This document shows, piece after piece, positions 1 to 5,026 of a DNA stretch of 7,980 bases. The position numbers and the translations under genes are program-made. How positions within the stretch are numbered: the first letter of the stretch is position 1; each line of letters begins with the position of its first letter. Origin of the DNA: CACZQA01 sp050943615 (GTDB lineage: Bacteria > Actinomycetota > Coriobacteriia > Coriobacteriales > QAMH01); assembly GCA_050943615.1 (NCBI GenBank), contig JBMNPN010000089.1:1-7980 (forward strand). The letters run 5' to 3'. Below the pieces are notes generated by a model. That model saw nothing but the letters and a program-made list of their open reading frames with translations. It did not search any database and was not told the origin of the DNA.

Positions 1-124
1 GAATAGCCCGCCGGAGAAGAGCGGAGCCCTTCCGGGCCCCTTTCCGGGGGCCTGGCGCGAGCATGCCCTCTAGCGGGGAGGGGAGCAGCCGCGGGGTGTT
101 GACAAAACCATAGGAACACCCCCC
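1..124. mobile_element. GC-rich, hairpin-rich segment, possible end of an inserted element
   Basis: This stretch is far richer in G+C than the neighbouring ImmA-like coding sequence and shows stacked inverted repeats. GGGGTGTT (93-100) pairs with AACACCCC (115-122) across a 14-base loop, and GGCCCC (35-40) pairs with GGGGCC (47-52). Recognisable ImmA/IrrE similarity stops right at its inner edge, near 125. I infer an insertion-sequence end or a rearrangement junction. No transposase, target duplication or second terminal repeat is visible, and the family is not recognised. It could instead be an ordinary intergenic segment joined by a deletion. Confidence 0.35.
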
Positions 125-430
125 AGAAAAACGAGCTCGGTAATAATACGCGCCCTTGGTATCGTCGAAAACAATGCGGACATTCGTAAAATCAGAGGTG
201 CGAACATGGAAGGCATCATCCGAAGCGGCAAACGCAAGCTTCATCTCGTTTTCAGATAAAGTTGAGTACGGCACCAATTGTATATCAAGAGCGCTGGCTA
301 TCCTTGTGATGCTAATAGGAAATTCTTTAATGCCAAAATCCTGAAGTAAACCGACTACTTCCTGTTCAATTTCTATTTGGCGCTTCCGGGACAAAGAATC
401 CAATACAGTCCTAACGGTTAATAACAGCAT
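1..430 (-). pseudogene. ImmA/IrrE-like metallopeptidase, N-terminal part only, disrupted
   Basis: The start chosen is the ATG at 430-428, inside the end of the XRE gene, giving a 20-base overlap and probable translational coupling. The first roughly 100 codons read like the N-terminal half of ImmA/IrrE-family proteins: an early helix (QIEIEQEVVGLL), then PISITRIASALDIQLVPY, then a strand segment (IVFDD, YYYRARFS) of the kind that directly precedes the zinc-binding AHELGH motif. That motif never appears. From about position 125 the frame stays open to the window edge but becomes a Pro/Arg-rich string without family character, coinciding with the GC-rich hairpin DNA. In this family the partner protease cleaves or inactivates an ImmR-type repressor to derepress a mobile element. 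Without HExxH that activity should be lost. Family assignment rests on the N-terminal pattern plus the XRE neighbour and is moderate. Confidence 0.5.
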
Positions 431-716
431 GGATGAGCTGCTCTCGCTGGTCATCAGAAAGATTATTAGCATTACGTGAGATGAGCTGCACCGCTTCGTC
501 GATCTCTTGATCGGCGCTGGTGCCAGTGAGGTCACCCGGTTGAACCCCAAGCGCTTTGGCAATCTTCGCTACAACGATTGCCCGTGGGGTGCGGTCGCCA
601 TTCACATAGCGACAGATGACAGCTGGGGTGAGGCCAGTCATTAGCGCCAAATCTTCTTGGGAGATTCCGCGCTGTTGTAGCAAGGTTGAAAGTCTGCTAG
701 CAAATAATTCAGCCAT
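411..716 (-). CDS. XRE-family HTH repressor (ImmR/cI-like)
   Basis: A 101-residue DNA-binding protein with one Cro/C1-type helix-turn-helix near residues 8-60: helix 2 is in SQEDLALMTGL, the recognition helix in PAVICRYVNGD, and the downstream signature TPRAIVVAKIAKALG is typical. The remaining about 40 residues are charged and helical (LSDDQREQLIHAVINR), probably a dimerisation tail. A strong ribosome site (AAGGAGG, five bases before ATG) supports the start. The gene overlaps the downstream ImmA-like gene by 20 bases, the usual immR-immA arrangement that controls excision of integrative elements. A palindrome at 746-760 in its promoter region suggests self-repression. Codon use is more AT-rich than the genes beyond 1190, which fits acquired DNA. 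A generic XRE antitoxin role is the main alternative. Confidence 0.85.
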   Translation of the reverse strand: MAELFASRLSTLLQQRGISQEDLALMTGLTPAVICRYVNGDRTPRAIVVAKIAKALGVQPGDLTGTSADQEIDEAVQLISRNANNLSDDQREQLIHAVINR

Positions 717-745
717 GTTGCCTCCTTATGATCCAATTGCTAAAT

Positions 746-772
746 CGGTAATTATTACCGTCTTTTGGTAAT
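746..772. promoter_or_regulatory. Palindromic operator in the XRE gene promoter
   Basis: CGGTAATTATTACCG (746-760) is a perfect 15-base palindrome with 7-base arms. A further half-site GGTAAT lies at 767-772. On the minus strand a weak promoter-like pair, TTAATA then TAATAA with a 17-base gap, overlaps the palindrome. Its place 30-56 bases upstream of the XRE start makes it the natural operator for that repressor. Binding is inferred, not shown. Confidence 0.55.
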
Positions 773-1066
773 TTTATTAATACAGCTCCATTGTCAAAGT
801 TCGATCCATTGCGTCGTGTCTGCATACCAATAAGCCCGTATGTAGTGCAGCGACGATACAGCGTCCTATATCGCAGACATCGTCATCGCCGTCATAAAGA
901 GGCAGCACGTGCCTGTCTGGAGGCTGGACATTGTGACCAATCTGTGCCTAACCCCATGCGATATGGCCAATATTTGCCGAGGACCTTTGCCGTCGCTGAC
1001 CGAGAAATATCGCTCTGAGCGGACGCTTCTCAAAATCGCCCTAAGCTCTCCCGCCTTCCTGACACC
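773..1066. other. Stretch between XRE operator and att site, no confident gene
   Basis: About 290 bases with no ORF that I can assign. One plus-strand frame is open from about 851 and ends at a TAA at 1071-1073 inside the tRNA remnant (ending IALSSPAFLTPS). It lacks a good start and ribosome site and resembles no family I know. Another plus frame with a TTG start (791-1018) is Arg/His-rich and unconvincing. By position this is the terminal segment of the integrated element. Confidence 0.4.
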
Positions 1067-1111
1067 CTCCTAAAGCGGGTGTCGTACGTTCGAACCGTAT
1101 CGGTGGCACCA
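1067..1111 (+). other. Attachment-site scar: 3' half of tRNA-Arg(CCT)
   Basis: The bases read as tRNA positions 32-76. The anticodon loop is CTCCTAA (anticodon CCT), followed by the 3' anticodon strand AGCGG and variable loop GTGTC. A perfect T arm follows: GTACG, loop TTCGAAC, CGTAT, with one G-U pair. The acceptor strand is CGGTGGC, then discriminator A and CCA. The 5' partner strands (CCGCT for the anticodon stem, GCCACCG for the acceptor) are absent upstream, and ACACC cannot pair with AGCGG. A tRNA 3' half beginning at the anticodon loop is the usual core left at one end by tyrosine-recombinase integration. The intact tRNA should lie at the other end of the element, left of the window. 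Confidence 0.8.
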
Positions 1112-1119
1112 AGCAAAAC

Positions 1120-1162
1120 AGCAGGTCGCGGGTACTGTTCCCTGTGGTCTGCTATTGGTTTT
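1120..1162. terminator. Probable bidirectional terminator after the tRNA tail and Rrf2 gene
   Basis: AGCAG (1120-1124) pairs with CTGCT (1149-1153). Inside, CGCGGG (1127-1132) pairs with CCC-GTG (1140-1146, one bulged T) around the loop TACTGTT. TATTGGTTTT follows on the plus strand, and GTTTTG follows the hairpin on the minus strand. It sits nine bases beyond the CCA end, as expected for the original tRNA terminator, and also closes the convergent Rrf2 operon. Confidence 0.55.
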
Positions 1163-1192
1163 CGGGCGCTTGGGGACCGCTCGCAAATGACG

Positions 1193-1630
1193 CTAGTCGC
1201 TTTGCAGGGCAAGTTCGATGTTCTCGTAGACCTCCTGAATGCTATGTGAGGCAAGGTCCTTCTCGAAGTCCGACTGGATTTCCGCCAGAGACCGCCCCAG
1301 AGCCGCATGGATGTTCTTTCCCACGGGGCACTTCGGGTTCGGGTTCTCGTGAAAGCGGAACAGCCCCTCGTCGCTGTTCGTCTCCACGGCTTTGTAGATG
1401 TCCAGATAGGTTATTTCCGACAGCGGCCGGTTTATCGTGATGCCTCCCCGCCCGCGCCTCACGCTGATGATCTTTGCTTCCTGCAACTGCAGCATGATGT
1501 TTCTCACGATCACCGGGTTCGACCCAATGCTTTCGGCAAGGAACTTGCTCGTTATCCTCTGCTGCCCCTCGAAGTACTTTGACGCAACGAGGATGTGTAT
1601 TGCCACCGTGAACTTCGTCGATACCTGCAT
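1193..1630 (-). CDS. Rrf2-family transcriptional regulator
   Basis: A 145-residue protein with the Rrf2 layout. The N-terminal helix is MQVSTKFTVAIHILVA. The winged helix spans about residues 25-68, with SKFLAESIGSNPVIVRNIM as the HTH and RRGRGGITINRP as the wing. Next comes the conserved SEITYLDIYKAVE segment, then a long dimerisation helix. It has a single cysteine (C101, in NPKCPVG), so it lacks the three-cysteine Fe-S site of IscR/NsrR and is closer to the YwnA-like branch. That lone conserved cysteine might sense thiol or redox state; this is inference. The ribosome site AGGAGG lies seven bases before ATG, and only 15 bases separate it from the ATPase stop, so it is the last gene of the operon. 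It probably controls that operon through the inverted repeats near 4684-4716. Confidence 0.9.
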   Translation of the reverse strand: MQVSTKFTVAIHILVASKYFEGQQRITSKFLAESIGSNPVIVRNIMLQLQEAKIISVRRGRGGITINRPLSEITYLDIYKAVETNSDEGLFRFHENPNPKCPVGKNIHAALGRSLAEIQSDFEKDLASHSIQEVYENIELALQSD

Positions 1631-1645
1631 ACCTGGCCTCCTCGC

Positions 1646-2473
1646 CTACATTGTCTCAGAACCCTGCGGCACCGCCATGCCACATGCCGCCCGGCTGAAT
1701 TCGCAGTCTCCGACCCTCTCCTCGCTGAGCAGACAGGTGTGCCGCTCGCGCCGGACGAGCTTCTCGACGAACTCGTTGGCGGGGTGCTGCAGGATGTGAG
1801 CTGGGGTGTCGTACTGCTGGATCTCCCCGTGGTCCATGATGAGGACTTTCGTGGCCAGCTTCAGCGCCTCCTGTATATCGTGCGTCACGAACATGCAGGT
1901 GATGTTGGTCTCCCGGTGGATGCGCATGATCTCGTCCTGGAGAGACGAGCGGGTGATCTCGTCGACGGCGCCGAACGGCTCGTCCATCAGCAGAATCTCT
2001 GGCGAGGCCGCGAGCGCCCGCGCGATGCCGACCCTCTGCTGCTGGCCGCCGGAAAGCTCGCTCGGAAAACGGTCCTTCATCGAAGCTTCGAGCCCGACGA
2101 TCTCCATCCACTTGTCCACCGCCCGCTTGGTCCGCTCCTTGTCCTTCTTGTTCAGCAAGTTGGGCACGTAGGCGATGTTTTCCTCCACTGTCATGTTCGG
2201 GAACAGGACGCTGCCCTGAATCGCATATCCGATGGAGCGGCGCAGCTGGACGGGGTCGCGGTCCCTGATGTTGGTACCCTCCACGAAGATGTCGCCGGCG
2301 GTCGGCTCGATCAGCGCGTTGACCATCTTCAGCGTGGTCGTCTTGCCGCAGCCGGAGGAGCCGATCATGGTCACGAAGTCGCCCCTCTCGACAGAAAAGC
2401 TCAGGTCCTCGATGACAGTGTTCTCTTCATAGGCTTTCTTCACGTGCCTGAATTCGATTGCTTTCTCGCTCAT
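1646..2473 (-). CDS. ABC transporter ATPase, osmoprotectant/ergothioneine type
   Basis: A 275-residue cytoplasmic ATPase that powers the adjacent permease. All motifs are present: Walker A GSSGCGKTT (38-46), Q-loop glutamine in GYAIQ (86), signature LSGGQ (140-144), Walker B ILLMDEP (160-166) and the H-loop histidine in VTHD (198). The sequence follows the ProV/OpuCA/EgtV branch of quaternary-amine importers (EEN... LFPNMTVEENI; DEITRSSLQDEI). Like EgtV-type proteins it lacks the C-terminal CBS pair that OpuA/OpuCA use to sense ionic strength. After the core there is only a tail of about 36 residues with two cysteines. An AGAGGT ribosome site stands just after the permease stop, with an 11-base gap between the genes. 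The substrate cannot be read from the ATPase. Confidence 0.93.
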   Translation of the reverse strand: MSEKAIEFRHVKKAYEENTVIEDLSFSVERGDFVTMIGSSGCGKTTTLKMVNALIEPTAGDIFVEGTNIRDRDPVQLRRSIGYAIQGSVLFPNMTVEENIAYVPNLLNKKDKERTKRAVDKWMEIVGLEASMKDRFPSELSGGQQQRVGIARALAASPEILLMDEPFGAVDEITRSSLQDEIMRIHRETNITCMFVTHDIQEALKLATKVLIMDHGEIQQYDTPAHILQHPANEFVEKLVRRERHTCLLSEERVGDCEFSRAACGMAVPQGSETM

Positions 2474-2484
2474 TTCGTCTACCT

Positions 2485-4029
2485 CTACTGGATCAGGCCG
2501 CGTTCCTCGAGGAACGCTTCCGCGACATCGCGCGGTTCCTTACCTTCTACTTCGACCTCGTAGTTCATGCGGACCATATCCTCGTTGCTGATCTGACCGG
2601 TGAGCTTGTCGAAGACGTCGTTGAGCTCCGGATGCTCTTCCAGCACCTCGCTCCTCACGACGTTGCCGCACAGGTAGGAGGGGAAGAAGTTCTTGTCGTC
2701 TGCGAGCATCACCGCGTCGGCATCTGAGAGCTGGCCATCGGTCGTGAAGACGACCATGACGTCGATCTGTTTTTCTGCCAGCGCCTGGTACTTAAGGCCG
2801 ATGTCGAGGTCCATCGTCTTGCCGAATTTGAGCCCGTATGTGTCACATAGGGCATCGTAGCCGTCTTCGCGCTCGAAGAAATCGTACTCCGCTCCGAACG
2901 TCAGGTTGGGCGCGACCTTCTTCAGATCCGAATAGTTCTTTATGCCGTACTGGTCGGCGATGTCCTTGCGGACCACCAGCCCATACGTGTTCTCGAACCC
3001 GTACATGCAGGTCCATTCCATGCCCATGTCCTCGTAATCTGCCTTAAGCTCGCCGAACTCGTCTTCCGAGTAGACGCCGTTCTTCTTCAGCACGGCATTC
3101 CACGCGGTTCCCGTGTATTCCGGGTACAGGTCGAACTCGCCGCTTTCCATGGCCGGCTCGATGTTGGAGGTGCCCCCGCCGACGCCCTGGGTCAGCTCCA
3201 CATTGAGGTCCGTGTCCTGCTCGATCAATGTGTCCAGCATCTCGCCGATGATGTACTGCTCCGTCATCGGCTTGGTGGCGATGCGGACGGTGTCGCCGGA
3301 CTGACCCTGAGAGACGACGAAGCCGGCGGCGACCAGGCATGCCACGAGAACCGCCGCCGTAACGCCCACGGCCCTCTTGCGGTGGTTCTTCTTCCTTTTC
3401 CTATGGGTCCCCAGGCGCTTCTCGACCTTGCCGAGGATGAAATCGGCGATCAGCGCGAGCACGGCGGTGAGCAAGCTGCCCGCAATCGTCATAGCCGCGT
3501 TGTTCGTCGTGATGCCGCGATAGATTGCGACGCCGAGGCCGCCGGAGCCGATGAAAGAGGCGATGCCGGCAAGCGCGATGGTCATCGTGACCATGTTCCT
3601 GATGCCGGACATGATGACCGGCATCGCGAGGGGGAGCTTGATCTTGAGCAGGATCTGGCCCCTCGTGCTCCCCATGCCCTTTGCCGCCTCGACGATCGCG
3701 GGGTCGACGTTGGTCAGACCGGTGTGCACTGACTTCACCATCGGCAAAAGAGCGTAGATCGTCAGGGCGATGACGGCCGTCGCGTTGCCGATTCCGGAGA
3801 AGGGGATCAGAAAGCCGAGCATCGAGATGGACGGGATCGTGTAGACGAAGTTGATCACGCCCAGCGTCCATTTGGCCGACTTCCGGTACTCGCTGATGAG
3901 GATTCCGACGGCACCGCCGAAAACGATGGCTATGGCGATGGCAAGAAAGGAGATTTCCAGATGCTCCACCAGGAGCTGGGCGAAGAAATCCCAGCGCGTT
4001 ATGAGGAGCTCGAGGGTGTCCTGGAGCAT
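2485..4029 (-). CDS. ABC permease fused to substrate-binding domain (OpuF/EgtU/BilE-type)
   Basis: A 514-residue membrane importer subunit in which permease and receptor are one chain. Residues 1-200 form the permease, with about five or six membrane segments and the EAA loop at 114-137 (EAAKGMGSTRGQILLK...LPLAMP) that docks the ATPase. A basic cytoplasmic linker (HRKRKKNHRKR, 209-219) precedes an extra membrane helix (220-240), which presents the binding domain outside. Residues 245-514 form a ProX/OpuCC-like type II binding protein with family motifs FDLYPEYTGT (299-308), CMYGFENTYGLVVRKD (341-356), AEYDFFEREDGYDAL (380-394) and VFTTDGQL (427-434). The AEYDFFEREDGY and TTDG pattern recalls EgtU/OsmU-like domains, but I cannot confirm ligand residues. 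Candidate substrates are glycine betaine, carnitine, choline-type osmolytes or ergothioneine. The start lies one base after the upstream stop, with AAGGA four bases before ATG, so translation is coupled. Confidence 0.92.
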   Translation of the reverse strand: MLQDTLELLITRWDFFAQLLVEHLEISFLAIAIAIVFGGAVGILISEYRKSAKWTLGVINFVYTIPSISMLGFLIPFSGIGNATAVIALTIYALLPMVKSVHTGLTNVDPAIVEAAKGMGSTRGQILLKIKLPLAMPVIMSGIRNMVTMTIALAGIASFIGSGGLGVAIYRGITTNNAAMTIAGSLLTAVLALIADFILGKVEKRLGTHRKRKKNHRKRAVGVTAAVLVACLVAAGFVVSQGQSGDTVRIATKPMTEQYIIGEMLDTLIEQDTDLNVELTQGVGGGTSNIEPAMESGEFDLYPEYTGTAWNAVLKKNGVYSEDEFGELKADYEDMGMEWTCMYGFENTYGLVVRKDIADQYGIKNYSDLKKVAPNLTFGAEYDFFEREDGYDALCDTYGLKFGKTMDLDIGLKYQALAEKQIDVMVVFTTDGQLSDADAVMLADDKNFFPSYLCGNVVRSEVLEEHPELNDVFDKLTGQISNEDMVRMNYEVEVEGKEPRDVAEAFLEERGLIQ

Positions 4030-4030
4030 A

Positions 4031-4642
4031 TCATCCTTCTCGTCTCACGATGGCCTGAACGGGGCAGTTCTCGAAGCAGAGCCCGCAGTGCAGGCAGCTG
4101 TCCTGGCGAATTGAGAACGGCTCTCCCTCGTCGATGCACTGCTGCGGGCAGTTCCTCTGGCACGTCCCGCAGCCTATGCAGCCATCGGTGATCAAAAACC
4201 CCTTTTCCGGGCTCTTACCTGCGCCGAAGCTGAAGCTCTCCCTGTGAATCGGACTCGTCCCGAGGTCGAAGAACTCAAGGTTTCCCGACTCTATTGCGAA
4301 CGGATCCAGGATGTAGCGCGAATCGCCGGGATAGACGTCGTTCATCGAGGGGTTTTCCTCGAAGATCCGGTCGATCCATTCCCTCTGGTCCTCCAGCTTT
4401 CTTGCCTTACCCGTCAGGCGGATCATCTGCCAGTTCTTGTTCAGGCCGCTGACCGCAACATGCGGGTTCGCCGTCAGCTGGCGATAGAAGTCCTTTCCCC
4501 GCGCCGTGCAAAAGACCAGACGGTTTTCCTCCACGATCATAACGTCGATGATCCGGTTGTGCGGCATACCGTCCTCATCCACCGTGGCAAAGGAAACGTC
4601 CCTGATCTCCCTGAGCATCTGCAAGCAATTCTGTGCATCCAT
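4031..4642 (-). CDS. PNPOx-like split-barrel protein with two [4Fe-4S] motifs
   Basis: A 203-residue cytoplasmic protein. Residues 1-130 resemble the pyridoxamine-5'-phosphate-oxidase-like split barrel that usually binds FMN or F420 (VSFATVDEDGMPHNRIID, then LVFCTARGKDFYRQL and NPHVAVSGLNKN). The C-terminal part carries two complete ferredoxin motifs CX2CX2CX3CP: cysteines 155, 158, 161, 165 and 183, 186, 189, 193. This combination is a known domain architecture in strict anaerobes and implies electron transfer from Fe-S clusters to a bound flavin. The reaction is unknown. It is the first gene of the operon and abuts the permease with a one-base gap, so its job is probably tied to the imported compound or to the redox state the Rrf2 protein reads. 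The ribosome site is AAGGAGAGGGG, rather far from ATG (about nine bases from its end). Confidence 0.88.
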   Translation of the reverse strand: MDAQNCLQMLREIRDVSFATVDEDGMPHNRIIDVMIVEENRLVFCTARGKDFYRQLTANPHVAVSGLNKNWQMIRLTGKARKLEDQREWIDRIFEENPSMNDVYPGDSRYILDPFAIESGNLEFFDLGTSPIHRESFSFGAGKSPEKGFLITDGCIGCGTCQRNCPQQCIDEGEPFSIRQDSCLHCGLCFENCPVQAIVRREG

Positions 4643-4683
4643 TGTCTTTTGCCCCTCTCCTTACGTGTTCGGGTCCACCGGAA

Positions 4684-4730
4684 ATCTATCCGATAGATGT
4701 AATATAACATATTACATTACAATATTTGAA
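4684..4730 (-). promoter_or_regulatory. Operon promoter with two adjacent inverted repeats (candidate Rrf2 operator)
   Basis: ATCTATCCGATAGAT (4684-4698) is a 15-base palindrome with 7-base arms. It is immediately joined to TGTAATATAACATATTACA (4698-4716), with 8-base arms and a 3-base centre. On the minus strand a promoter-like pair, TTCAAA (4730-4725) and TATATT (4706-4701) with an 18-base gap, would put the second repeat over the -10 box and the first near the start of transcription. This AT-rich island stands out sharply in a GC-rich region. Rrf2 proteins bind dyads of this kind and one is encoded at the operon's end, so autorepression is the natural reading. Which repeat is bound is unknown. 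Confidence 0.6.
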
Positions 4731-4760
4731 GAAAAATTTCCCGGCTTATCGAAAGGCTCA

Positions 4761-4933
4761 ATGAGAAGAAGGATGTCGAAGCAGACGGAGAACGCGAGGA
4801 GCCCCTATAAGAGGGAGATCGAGCGGGAAAAGTCAGTAAGAGCCAAGGCAACTACACGGAAGCCGCCCGCACCCAGCACAGCATGGGCGTCCCAGACGGC
4901 AAGGAGGAGCTGGCAGACCTCGGAAAGTTCTAG
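4761..4933 (+). pseudogene. Possible frameshifted small gene remnant, unknown function
   Basis: Between the AT-rich promoter and the radical SAM gene, two plus-strand frames look coding in turn. The frame from ATG 4761 (or 4773) begins with a protein-like stretch (MSKQTENARSPYKREI). After about 25 codons its composition turns unlikely, while the other frame becomes protein-like and ends at TAG 4931-4933 (GVPDGKEELADLGKF). A single frameshift near 4811-4847 would join them into about 57 residues. GAAAGG stands four bases before ATG 4761. I recognise no family, and chance cannot be excluded. The remaining stretch to 5026 shows no other gene. Confidence 0.22.
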
Positions 4934-4986
4934 AGGCAGACGGCATCGGGTCACGCGTGGCCACTTCCTCCCCTATCTTCGGGAGA

Positions 4987-5022
4987 CTTAATGACACGGT
5001 GACGTGCATCAGCCGCTTTATT
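4987..5022. terminator. Weak dyad downstream of the radical SAM gene
   Basis: ACTTAAT near 4986-4992 and ATTAAGC near 5019-5025 form outer arms, and CACGG/CGTG-type arms with loop GTGA lie inside (about 4995-5006). The dyad begins right after the radical SAM stop codon. There is no convincing T-run, so it may be a weak terminator or nothing. Confidence 0.25.
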
Positions 5023-5026
5023 AAGC

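Noticed and set aside
1035..1111. Complete tRNA gene
   Set aside because: Only positions 32-76 can be fitted. No 5' acceptor strand GCCACCG, no D arm, and the upstream bases do not pair with the anticodon stem.
1030..1308. 92-codon minus-strand ORF across the tRNA tail
   Set aside because: It crosses the tRNA remnant and terminator and overlaps the Rrf2 gene in another frame; Arg-rich and without similarity.
1595..2563. 322-codon plus-strand ORF
   Set aside because: It is antisense to the ABC ATPase, whose motifs are complete. The plus translation is the His/Val/Leu/Asp-rich shadow typical of GC-rich genes.
3401..3871. 156-codon minus-strand ORF
   Set aside because: An alternative frame inside the permease gene, with Arg/His/Asp-rich shadow composition.
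4244..4991. Plus-strand ORFs over the Fe-S gene and promoter
   Set aside because: Antisense to the Fe-S protein and running through the inverted-repeat promoter. Only the 4761-4933 end is kept, as a weak remnant candidate.
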